A DNA stretch of 64,000 nucleotides from Flaccisagitta enflata (taxonomy: Eukaryota; Chaetognatha; Sagittoidea; Aphragmophora). The stretch is taken from NCBI GenBank assembly GCA_965153355.1, contig OZ231126.1:77376001-77440000 (forward strand), given 5' to 3'. The notes under the pieces were generated by a model. It did not search any database. It was not told where the DNA came from and was given only the letters and a program-made list of their open reading frames with translations. Positions within the stretch are counted from its first letter, which is position 1, and each line of letters begins with the position of its first letter. This document shows positions 54,200-64,000 of this stretch, piece after piece. The translations under genes were made by a program, and so were the position numbers.

Positions 54200-54262
54200 T
54201 CCCATGTCTTCAGTTGCGGACACGCGACTCTACACCTTGCTGTGTTTGTCCGTCAGTCCATA
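54200..54262 (-). repeat. Hairpin repeat fragment, reverse
   Basis: AGTTGCGGACACGCGACT (54212-54229) has one G-U-type mismatch in an otherwise 7-bp stem and is followed by CTACACCTTGCTGTGT. The same continuation follows the fragment at 17628. Confidence 0.6.
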
Positions 54263-54537
54263 TGTCTGCTGTCCATCCTTCCTTAACATTATACATTACA
54301 AATAATATTTACATTACTGCCCAACCATATTTGATAGTGCTGCTTAGTATCCGGCCTTGTTAATTGCTAACGATGATCATCATTGCGCGGGGCCTTAGGC
54401 AGGGGCAGGGGCATGTGAAGAAAGGGAGGGGGCAGATTACAGTTCTTAGAAAGCTGATTTCATGTATCATAGAAATGGATTGATATGAGGCTTTCTGGCC
54501 TGGGGTAACTGACATAGGGATATATGGATGGAAGAGG

Positions 54538-54738
54538 AACAATGCTGGATACACGGCCACTCGTTGCAGATGGGTGGGCAGGGGCGAAAATGCGCGTTTT
54601 CCCACTTTTAAACTCAATCATTATGGACCAACGCGTTGCAGCGGACCGACGGACGAACCAACGGACGAACCAACGGATGGACTGACGGACGGACGGACAA
54701 AGCCTCTTATAGAGTTGCGTGTTCGCAACTAAAAAGAT
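54538..54738 (+). repeat. Hairpin-ended dispersed repeat, full-length copy
   Basis: GGATACACGGCC (54547-54558), GATGGGTGGGCAGGGGCG, GGACGAACCAACGGA runs, GACAAAGCCTCTTATAGAG, and the perfect hairpin AGTTGCGTGTTCGCAACT (54713-54730) followed by AAAAAG. Confidence 0.78.
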
Positions 54739-55009
54739 CTACAGGTAGAATTTTGCCCCTGTGTTCTACAGATAGTGTTGCCCAAAAAGTGGAGGAGAGA
54801 AAAAGCCAGACAAAAAAAGGAGAAAACAAAAAAGAAAAAGATGTAAAGGAACAAGCCCGACCGGGCGTAGACGCGTCCTGACTGTGTCTTTGCGTGTATT
54901 GACTTTGGCGATAGAAATGTCAGATTTATGGAAGGACAGAGAGAAAGGCGGACAGACAGATATAACGACCCTTAAGCATACTAAAGAGTGTTTGATGTGA
55001 TACATAACT

Positions 55010-55145
55010 ATGCCGCAGAAGAAAAGTGCCAAAAACTTCGATTTTTAAGGAAGCATAAGGGACATGCGGACCAACAGACGGATGGAGGAACTGACAAACA
55101 GACCCTTTTATAGAGATACGTTCCTGACGGACGCATCTAAAAACA
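55010..55145 (+). repeat. Hairpin-ended dispersed repeat, diverged copy
   Basis: GACGGATGGAGGAACTGACA, GACCCTTTTATAGAG and AGATACG...CGCATCT with an enlarged loop (55114-55138), then AAAAA. Same type as the copy at 10965-11070. Confidence 0.6.
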
Positions 55146-55329
55146 GAAAAAGAATGAGAAAACAAAACAAAGGAAGAAAAAGATTAAGGAAGGAAAGAAA
55201 GAAAAGAAGGGAAACAATGAAAAGAGAAGAAAAGAAAGAAAAAGCAAGAAAGCAAGAAAGCAAGAAAGAAAAAAGTCGCAAAAGCAGTAGATGGTCAGCG
55301 ATACCCATGCCCTGCCTAAATTGAGGGAA

Positions 55330-55675
55330 GGAGCAGGGCAGCGGCCCAAAAGGGGCCAATGATCTATGCTTTCACATGTGATAAAACATCTCCTTCTCCT
55401 CCTCATCCTTAGATTTGGGCCTTGAGGCAGGGACTTTGGCCCTCAGGCTGTACTCTTACCTTTGAAGGCTAGGGTATGGGCCTTGAGGCTGAGATATGGG
55501 CCTCAGGCTGGAGGAGGGTGGAAGAAAATCCCCCATGTGTGGCATGAGTGTCGAACCCTTCGGAGACCGCTGCCTAAAAGGGAACCGACCAACCAACCAA
55601 CCAACCAACCAACCAACCAACCAACCAACCAACCGACATAGCGGGGTGTAGTCGCATAGCACACGACTAACAAGT
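55330..55675. repeat. Composite repeat: CCAATGA preface, AAGGCC-type units, (CCAA)n, hairpin
   Basis: Contains GGGGCCAATGATCTATGCTTTCACATG (about 55355-55380), CTCCTTCTCCTCC, reverse AGGCTGAGATATGGGCCT units, a (CCAA)n run at about 55587-55633, GGGGTGTAG and an imperfect hairpin AGTCGCATAGCACACGACT (about 55650-55668). This shows that the minisatellite and hairpin modules travel together, as at 17000-17700. Confidence 0.65.
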
Positions 55676-55679
55676 GACA

Positions 55680-55873
55680 CGGGGTCACAGTATTGTTGCG
55701 GAAGGGTGGGCAGGGGCATCCAACCCCCATCCTCACCCTAATCCACCCCCAACACTCAAACATACACAAGAAGTATCAAAAACGCTTGTTTTCCCACTTT
55801 TCAACTTGATGACCCTGGACCAACGGACGGACAGACAAAGCCTCTTATAGAGTTGCGTGTCCGCAACTAAAAA
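55680..55873 (+). repeat. Hairpin-ended dispersed repeat
   Basis: GGGTGGGCAGGGGC core, TTGTTTTCCCACTTTTCAACTTGA, CAACGGACGGACAGACAAAG, CCTCTTATAGAG and the perfect hairpin AGTTGCGTGTCCGCAACT (55851-55868), then AAAAAG. Confidence 0.78.
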
Positions 55874-55949
55874 GACAAAAAGAAAGAAAGAAAGAAAGTC
55901 TTGAGAAGAAGTTGAATGGAAAATGAGAATAGAGTCGCATTTTCTCACA

Positions 55950-58900
55950 TTTGTCGCTTAGCTCGGTCATTGTTTAAACAAAGTATTTTTTTAATCATTA
56001 CGCTTCTAATCTTCCAAAATGTTTTATTAATGTTGGAAACGTTTTTAACAAAGAATTTTGAAACTTTTTAGCACTATATCTAACATTATTGAACAAATAT
56101 CAAGGCTTGCAGAAAAATATCGACATTCAGCAATTTTTAGGGCCTATTAAGCATGGCAAAAAATGAGCTAGATAGTCGATTATTGGTCTCGATAGTCTTC
56201 TAATATCAAGTACTGACCTATTCCCCAAAAAAATTTGGAAGAATTCAATTATGAAAATTAGGCTTTTACCCCTCTAACTGTAGCGTGATCTGTAAGGGGG
56301 GTGCTACAGTTTTAGGGGGGTTCACATCTTATATTTCTCTTCCTCTGTATTCTAATAGAGCATTTTCTAGGGTGGACATATTCAGTTTGTACTGATCAGG
56401 TCAAACAATTTCTTATTTTCCTATGTTCATAAACAGTGATATATAGTCGTTTGTAAACAGCGTTTTTTACTGCCATTTAAACAATTTTTGTTTATTTGAC
56501 TTGCATTTTTAATGTTTATAAACAGTTGTATAGCATTGTTAATAAACGGCGTTTATTGGGCGTTTATAAACAACACTTTATTCGGGGATGTAATACCTGC
56601 ATTTTTTTACTTGATATTTTGACCTTGTGTCGCAGATTCACTATTTTCTTTAAAAATTGAAAATAAATCTAAAATATTTTTTTAAAAAAGATAAAAAGAA
56701 AATAATTTTTCCTGTATTAAAGGATTTTGGAATTGGACGGGGAAAGCCATGATTTTTTTCAATTCAATGGTGGACTCCTGAGCAATTTCTTTATCTCTTC
56801 AAACCATACAGTGAAGGGCACTTTTGATGTGCGACCCACCTGTACCTGAGTCTTGGAGGTATGTATATATGTATGTGGATACTTTGTATGTATTTTGATA
56901 CTTTGTATGCATACAGTCATGCTTGGATAAATTGCAACTGGATTCTCGAACCTACTACCTAGTCAAAAATTGGAAAAACCTAGCAAAATCATAAATAATA
57001 TTTAAGCTTTTTAAAAAGATGAAGAGATTGAGACCAAGTAGAGCAAATTTTGTTGATGCATTTAGATGGAATACTGTTTTAAAGAAAAGGACTAAAAAAT
57101 AGGGAGGGAAATTCATCATAATTGAGCGTTTTTTCTACTGGTAATGTTTTTCTTCAAACCTTTGTTATTTCTACACAGATGAAGCAACAATGACCAGCAA
57201 CATCGCATTTGAAAGATTTTTTGCAAAACTTTCAAATGGTCATGAATATTTTATGGTTTGGGTCCTTAGTCTGACCATAACTAGAAGAACAAGTAGAGAT
57301 TAACAAGCATTGTCAGTGGTCTCTCTACCTAAATTACCTCATTAGCTTTGCAACCTTAATGTTGTGCAGAACCTTGATAAGTGTTGAAAACCTTGATAAG
57401 TGTTGAAAATGGCGGAGAATTAACTAAATATTGATGCTAATCTGTCAAAAAATATTCAATTTACACAGTTCGACCCAAAAAATATCCTTTAATGACAGGC
57501 GTGTATAAAGTTGAGCATTGGGGAATAAAATCAAAGGGTTTGGAGATGGGAAAAAATCAAAAGCTAGAAACGGAGAAAAAAGAAGATTTTTGAAGATTTA
57601 AAACTTTTGGTAGTTCCAAAAGGTGATATTTAATTACTACAACACAATTTAACACAACTTGAACCTATAATTTTGGATTTTATTGCCTTGTGGGGAAGAA
57701 AATCATAAATTTTGTATCACGAATCCAATGGTGGACTCCTGAGCTTTTTCTGTATCTCTTCAAACCATACAGTGAAGGGCACTTTAAAAGTGCGACCCAC
57801 CTGTACCTGGGTCTTGGAGGTATGTTTGTGGATACTTTGTGGATATTTTGATAATTTGTGTGCACATATGTATATGGGTCGAAACCCTTAAGGGTACAGG
57901 ACTCCAACTGATGACCAGAAGCTGAAAGGTTTGTTAGAATATAATTTTGTTTTTTTGGACATGTACTAAAAATGTTACCCCTCATGGTGACCTATCATTC
58001 CATGATATATCTTTTCTAAAGATGAAGGCCTATTTCCCTTTAATCACTAAAAATCATAACCTTAACCTTTTGTATTATAGATTCACCTATATCCCACCCC
58101 CCTAATAGAATTAGGAAACTCAATTGGGGAGAATACAGCAGGCAACCATTTAATCACGAAAATTTTGCTTGAGTTAAGATCGTATCCACTGAAGCACGAC
58201 GTCATGCTTTAGTGGAATAAAGAAGGACTAGTTACAAGAAAAATTCGTCATTACCATAGTTGACAAAGCAGCAGGCAACTATGCATTTACTTGTTTTTTA
58301 AGATAGGAAAATATGATACATTTAGTAAAAAGTATAATTAGCATACATCTCAATTTTTTGTAAATCAAATAAAATTAAGGTACCTAAAATCTATCCTCCA
58401 GTCTACTCTGTCTTTAGATCGATTTGAAATCTGCAAAACCTTTAAAACTCCTAAACTCCAGGGAAAAAGTCTTCAAATTTTCAGTTAATATTGGTAACAT
58501 ATATGACGGTTTTGTTATGTTAATCATTAGATATGAGTACTGAATAATTGGGGCTAAGCAGCTTCGAACCCGAAAATCCTGCCCAAAAAACAATTTGAAA
58601 CAAATTCGAAACATATCGAAGCTGCTTAATTGGGACACAGCTAAATTTTTTTTTTTCAAAAGAGCCGTCTTTCTTTGCTTGTTATTACAAAGCATATCGA
58701 CCTAAAACCCTAAGATTGGTTTCAAACGATCAATAGTTACTTAAAGTTAACACATAAACTGTTTACTTTGAGAAAATTTTTGAATCTAGTGGGATTTTCA
58801 TCGATTTTGGATGATTTTTGAGGAAATTGTGATTTTTGAGGAAATTGTGAGTGCCAAACCAAAAAAATCATCATAATGCTCACAAAAATAATGAAATCAG

Positions 58901-59600
58901 TCAAATTTTCAAGCAAAACGGAAGTCTATGAATTATCATCTGTAATCTAAAAGTGCTCTTAGAGTTCCAGTTCCATTCATTTGGAATTTAGAGGCAGATA
59001 TTACAAGCTTCTTTGAAAAAAAGGTTGGAAAAAGTTGATTTTTCTCTAAAATAGGCCATTCTTTCAGTGTTATGCAATTCCCAAGATCTAAAGTACTAAT
59101 AGTCCAGGAGCTTAAGGAAAAATCTCGGCGTTTGTGGAAACAAGCGTGGAAATTTGCATACAGGGTCAGTTTTTGGTGCTGAACAAGACTAGGATGGGTA
59201 CACTTTCAAATTTTGAGTGTACCCATCTAAAAAATGCATTTTTTTCAAAAAAAAAAATTCAAAACAGCGCTGACGCCAAACCGTTGAACGAAAAGCCACA
59301 AAATTTTAGGTGAAGAAAAATATGTTTTTTTTTTACTTGCATGCAAAATTTCAGCCAAATCGGTTCAGTAGAAACGGAGATATTGCCGTTTAAAGTCTGG
59401 GCTGTTTTTTTTTTTTGAAAAGGGCTATGTTCATTTTGCATAAAATTTTTGAATTTTTGAACTAGAACTCTGAAATCTTTTGCAGACATGTATTTCAACA
59501 TTTTTTTCGTGAAAACCAAAAAATTTTTGAAAAATTTCATGTTTTTCTCATTTTTTGGCCAAAAAACCTAAAAATTGAATTTCAAAATCTATGCCTCATT
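55950..59600. other. AT-rich DNA; one 95-bp direct repeat pair, no gene
   Basis: A stretch of about 95 bp (GGTGGACTCCTGAGC, then TCTTCAAACCATACAGTGAA and GTGCGACCCACCTGTACC) occurs at about 56769-56865 and again at about 57729-57822. A stretch at 57130-57260 resembles 14565-14710 (CTTCAAACCTTTG...ATGACCAGCAACATC), a dispersed repeat. No coding exon is supportable. Confidence 0.5.
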
Positions 59601-59689
59601 CTAAAAACAGGATTTTTTGGGGATAAAACTTGAAACCTGGGTGACCATTTGGGGAATCAAGTCCCAGTAAGTGCACCAACCTAATTCCA

Positions 59690-61161
59690 GAGTTTCAGAG
59701 GGGTACGATGACCCAAAGAGGCTAAAAAATATTTCAAAGTTGGAAAAAAAAAGTCCCAAAAATTTGCATTTTTGGACACCCTGGGATATTTGGTAATGCT
59801 ACGGCCAAACAGCTTTAGTTAGCTGCACCAAATTTGGCATACAAGTTCTCAAGACTCAGGCGCTTCTTCATGCAAAATTTTGAATACCTGCATGACCTAA
59901 GAGTGTCATTTTTTGGCAAAAAAGTCCCAAAAGTGCTCAAAATAACCAAAATTTGGTTTTTTTGGGCATATACGCTATTCCAATACCTTCAGGATCACAA
60001 AATTTGGCATGAATATACTACTGCCCCACATCAACATACATGTCAAATTTCAAAAGCCTGGGTCTAATAGTTTTGGAAATATTCAGTTTTGAAATTTTTC
60101 AAAATTTTTCAATTTTTGATTTTTGACATTTTTTAGAAAAAAATGAAAAATATGCTTGCCAATTTTGTGAAAACAGACTTGCTAATTCATATGAAGTGTA
60201 ACAACCTAATTCAAAGTTTCAGAGAGTCTGATGACCTAAAGAAGCTGAAAAATATTTCAAGTTGAAAAAAAAAAAGTTCCCAAAATTTTGCATTTCTGGA
60301 CACCCTGGGATATTTTGTAACGCTATGGCCAAACGGCTTTAGTTGGCTGCACCAAATTTGGCATACAAGTTCTCAAGACTCTAGCGCTTTTTCATGCAAA
60401 ATTTTGAATACCTCCATGACCTGAAAATGCCATTTTTTAACAAAAAAGTCCCAAAAAATGCTAAAAATAACCAAAATTTGGGTTTTTTGAGCATATATGC
60501 TATTCTAAGACCTTCAGGATCACAAAATTTGGCATGTATATACAAGTGCCCCACATCAACACACTTGTCAAATTTCAAAAGCCTGGGTTTAATAGTTTTG
60601 GAAATATTCAGTTTGGAAATTTTTCAAAATTTTGCGATTCTTGATTTCTTACCTTTTTTTTTTTTTTTAAATGAAAAATATGAGTGCCAATTTTGTGAAA
60701 ATGGACTTGCTAATTCATATGAAGTGTAAAAAATTAATTCTAAAGTTTCAGAGGGGTACGATGACCCAAACAGGCCGAAAAATATTTCAAAGTTGAAAAA
60801 ACAGGTCCTAAAATTTTGCATTTTTGGACACCCTGGGATATTTTGTAACGCTACGGCCAAACGGCTTTAGTTGGCTGCACCAAATATGGCATACAAGTTC
60901 TCAAGACTCAAGCGCTTTTTCATGCAAAATTTTGAAAACCTCCATTTTTTGGCAAGAAAGTCCCAAAAAATGCTCAAAATAACCAAAATTTGTTTGTTTT
61001 TTTTTTTGGCTTATATGCTATTTATAGACCTTCAGGATGACAAAATTTAGCATGAATAGACTAGTGCCCCACATCAACACACATGTCAAATTTCAAAAGA
61101 CTGGGTTTGATAGTTTTGGAGTAATTCAGTTTTGAAATTTTTCTAAATTTTGCAACTTTTG
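59690..61161. repeat. Tandem array with about 530-bp unit
   Basis: Units start near TTTCAGAGGGGTACGATGACC at about 59692, 60222 and 60745. They share TGGACACCCTGGGATATTT, GGCATACAAGTTCTCAAGAC, TTCATGCAAAATTTTGAA and CACATCAACA. The third unit is broken by the fold-back element at 61162 and resumes at 63808; a fourth unit begins near 63917 and runs off the window. Confidence 0.88.
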
Positions 61162-61876
61162 CACCGTGCTGCCTAGCTGTGATAGGTAGGAAAAAATGAC
61201 ACGGTATAGCCACCTATTCTGGAGTGTTATATACAACTAGACGGATGTCCCCATAAGTGAGACCAAAAATTCTGTTTGGATTTTTTCGAGAAAACGCCGT
61301 TAAAAGCCGTAAAATGCCGTAAAATGGGCAATTTTCACCGTTTTTTTAGTATGATGAGCTAAAAAGTAGCCAAGCTAGTCAGGAAATGGTCAAACATTAT
61401 TGATATGGCATTGAGACACAATCGCGCAAAACTTCAGGCCAAGCAGCCATCATTTGATATCATTTTAAGCTGTAGAATGCCGTTAAACTGGCATTTTCAA
61501 GCATTTTTTGGAAGAAACTCTCTTTTATCGCAGGACAGTAGCTTCAAAATTGCCAGAAAAAGGGTAATCGGTGCTAAGACAAACATGTATCAAAGTTTCT
61601 CAACACAGCGTTGCAATTTGGCCTCATCAAAATCCCGTGAAAAGTCGTTAAATGCCGTTAAAATGGCATTTTAAGCTTTTTTTACAGCATTATCGCTCTG
61701 CTGGTCAGAAATCAGTAAAACCATGATGAGTTGGCGCTGAAATACATTCATCCAGATTTTTTAAGCTATTCAGAACAATTTCAAGTCATAAAAATGATAT
61801 TGGAAGGCCAGAAAATGGAATATCTGACACTTTTCAGGGTAGTAATTGAGACAGTTAGGTCAATATCATCTCTACC

Positions 61877-61977
61877 TGTGTGTGTGTGTGTATGTGTATG
61901 TGCATGTGTATGTGTATGTGTATGTGTATGTGTGTGTGTGTGTTTGTGCGGGCGTGTGTGTGTGTGTGTGTGAGTGT

Positions 61978-62032
<55 letters not shown>

Positions 62033-62068
62033 TGTGTGTGTGTGCGTGCTTGCGTGTGCGTGTGCATG
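61877..62068. repeat. (TG)n microsatellite with variants
   Basis: About 190 bp of TG with TATG and CG interruptions, ending at the nested MITE. Confidence 0.95.
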
Positions 62069-62070
62069 TA

Positions 62071-62633
62071 CAGTAGATCTTGTCTAGACTTGAGATAACG
62101 GGGGCAAGCACTGTGCAAAGACGAATGAAGCTAGGGGAGCAGTATTTGGATCATAGACTAATCAAAGGATGTTTAATTCCCCATGATAGCTGGTTGCCAT
62201 GGAAACACATTTCCATGTATTCTCGCTAAATTATCAATATTTTGAGAGATTTTTTTAGGGAACGTTTCTTAAAATCAAATTTGCTACAACTTTCCCACAG
62301 TATATTCTGTAAGAATGTCGCTCGTTTGGCCGTTGCTAGGGAGTGTATCTATGTGTGACAACTCTTAGCAACCGCTAAACGAGCGACATTCTTACAGAAC
62401 ATACTGTGGGAAAGTTCTAGCAAATTTTATTTTAAAAAATGTTCCCTCAAAAAATTTCTCAAAATATTGATACTTTAGCGTGAATACATAGAAATGTGTT
62501 TCCATGGCAACCAGCTATCGTAAGCAAAAAAGCATCCCTTTATAAGTCTATGTTTCAAATATCACTCCCTTAGCTTCATTTATTTTTCTACAATGCTTGC
62601 CCCCGTTATCTCAAGTCTAGACGAGATCTACTG
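62071..62633. mobile_element. CAGTAGAT MITE, near-palindromic, nested copy
   Basis: The ends CAGTAGATCTTGTCTAGACT (62071) and AGTCTAGACGAGATCTACTG (to 62633) are flanked by TA on both sides. The whole 563 bp is close to an inverted repeat of itself (CCATGGAAACACATTTCCATG...CATAGAAATGTGTTTCCATGG; GACATTCTTACAGAACATAC in the right arm). Lies between two TG tracts inside the fold-back element. Same family as 19450-19985. Confidence 0.9.
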
Positions 62634-62640
62634 TATTTCT

Positions 62641-62710
62641 GTGTGTATGTGTGCGCATGCGTGCTCGCGTGCGTGTTTGTGTGTGTGTGTGTGTCTGTCT
62701 GTCTGTCTGT
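62641..62710. repeat. (TG)n / (TCTG)n microsatellite
   Basis: TG tract with CG interruptions, ending in (TCTG)n. It directly follows the MITE and continues the TG tract found before it. Confidence 0.9.
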
Positions 62711-62874
62711 GTTTAGCTACTCATGCAATATAATACTTTGCTTAGTTAACTTTGCAGAACCAGAATTAGAAACAAGTCGTGTTTGATCGTAGTACGGAAC
62801 TCTTGATCAAAATGAAGCATTCCGAGGCTCGTTCTTGCGTCTCTCCAACCGCATGTTCACGAGCAAATCTCCAA

Positions 62875-62878
62875 ACAC

Positions 62879-62972
<94 letters not shown>

Positions 62973-63068
62973 GCGCACTAACGCACATAAAAACACACAC
63001 CTACGCGCAGACACACACACACACATATGTAAACGCGCACACACACACACACACACACACGCACACGT
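62875..63068. repeat. (CA)n microsatellite
   Basis: (CA)n of about 95 bp (62875-62969) followed by interrupted CA/CG tracts to 63068. His-Thr or Cys-Val frames here are artefacts. Confidence 0.95.
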
Positions 63069-63807
63069 AAATGCAACACAAGCAGAGGAGTTGCATGGGC
63101 CTAGATACCCAAAAAAAATGCCACAAATGCTATCTTAACGGCATTTTACGACCTTTTACTGTACAGTTGAGCTTCACTAGAGCGCATGTCAAAGGGCTAG
63201 GCCAAATTATGCCTTAAAGTGAAGCTGCCTTATTGCCAACAAAGAAATAACTGAAAAATCTTTCAAGGGACTGTAAGTTAGATGCCTTATAGGAGGGCAT
63301 GCCTTATTAGCAGGTGCGCTCTAGCGGTGCTCCACTGAACTTTGACGGGACAATATTGCAACACTGTTGAGAAACTTTATAATTCGTTTGTTTTAGGCTC
63401 TTATACACTTTTTCTGGCAGTTTTCAAGTTACTGTTGTGCTCTACGAGTGAGTAACACCCAAAAACGTTTAAAAATGCCATCTTGACGGCATTTAACGAC
63501 AAAAACTGATACAAGTTGATTTTGGCATGACCCAAATTTTTGCTTGAACGTGTATCAGTGCCATATCATTAATGTTTGGCCATTTCCTGACTAGATTGGC
63601 GATTCTAAAGCTCTTCATACACAAAAAATGTTGAAAAATGCCCATTTTACCGCATTTTACGGCTTTTAACGGCGTTTTCTTGTCAAAATCCAAACAGAAT
63701 TTTTGGTCTCACGCATGGGGACATCCATCTAGGTGTATATAACACTCCAGAATAGGTCGCTATGCTGTGTCATTTTTTCCTACATATCACAGCTAGGCAG
63801 CACGGTG

Positions 63808-64000
63808 TTTGATTTCTAACCTTTTTTTTTTTTTTTAAAAGAAAAATATGAGCGGCAATTTTGTGAAAATGGACTTGCTAATTCATATGAAGCGTGAAAA
63901 CCTAATTCCAAAGTTTCAGAGGGGTATGATGACCCCAACAGGCTGAAAAATGTTTCAAAAATGGGAAAAAGGGTCCCAAAATTTTAGCATTTTTTGGACA
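63808..64000. repeat. 530-bp tandem array, continued
   Basis: Resumes at TTTGATTTCTAACC after the fold-back element and shares AATATGAG(T/C)GGCAATTTTGTG, GGACTTGCTAATTCATATGAAG and AAGTTTCAGAGGGGTA with the units at 60640-60790. Cut by the window end. Confidence 0.85.

Larger units (their letters stand above)
61162..63807. mobile_element. 2.65 kb fold-back transposon with long terminal inverted repeats
   Basis: The left end CACCGTGCTGCCTAGCTGTG and right end CACAGCTAGGCAGCACGGTG are exact inverted repeats. Similarity continues for about 170 bp with few mismatches (ACTCCAGAATAGG, GACCAAAAATTCTGTTTGGA, GTTAAAAGCCGTAAAATG) and more weakly for several hundred bp. It is flanked by TTTG on both sides (61158-61161 and 63808-63811) and interrupts a unit of the 530-bp tandem array. 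No transposase. The interior holds CA/TG microsatellites and a nested MITE. Confidence 0.88.

Noticed and set aside
55064-55406. Lys/Arg- and Phe/Leu-rich frames
   Set aside because: Purine-rich AAGAAAG-type DNA read on two strands; no independent coding evidence.

Overview
This is a repeat-laden, AT-rich window of an animal nuclear genome, most likely a bilaterian invertebrate that I cannot name to species. The grounds are genes split by GT-AG introns, an XK-related membrane protein and a two-RRM Musashi/DAZAP1-type RNA-binding protein, long microsatellites, many short inverted-repeat transposons and an intact gypsy-type LTR retrotransposon. No bacterial-style gene, tRNA, rRNA or CRISPR array was seen.

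Layout. 1-7300: AT-rich, microsatellite-rich, no supportable gene. 7397-19446 (+): six phase-consistent exons of an XK-related (XKR) membrane protein, with large introns full of repeats (a (TAA)n tract, a G-rich block, a 1.65 kb fold-back inside a larger inverted-repeat element, several MITEs). 20600-24112: dispersed repeats and a truncated retrotransposon copy. 24113-26030: a Ser/Pro-rich open frame running into about 21 copies of a 71-bp satellite. 28046-33961 (+): six exons, 605 codons, of the RNA-binding protein. 35384-49148 (-): a complete 13.8 kb LTR retrotransposon with 681/683-bp LTRs, PBS, PPT, gag, pol in the -1 frame, and two further sense ORFs (241 and 955 aa) in the env position. 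49798-51845: a hAT-like element with a perfect 8-bp target duplication. 52213-53533 (+): two exons of an unidentified gene. 54200-64000: hairpin-ended repeats, a roughly 530-bp tandem repeat and a 2.65 kb fold-back transposon carrying a nested MITE.

Main points of interest. (1) The retrotransposon's last large ORF has the spacing of a DEDDy 3'-5' exonuclease fold (D-x-E, D, Y-x-x-x-D) and no membrane segment, so it does not look like env. (2) Gag ends two codons after GGATTTT, a plausible -1 frameshift site, and the protease DTG motif lies only in the pol frame upstream of the first Met. (3) In the RNA-binding gene, four splice junctions are each surrounded by tandem duplicates of themselves; one duplicated exon piece occurs five times with intact donors. 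(4) A TA-flanked MITE family starts within a few bases of three of the six XKR 5' splice sites. (5) A dispersed repeat family ends in a short hairpin whose two arms change together between copies.

All family assignments are by eye; no database search was run.
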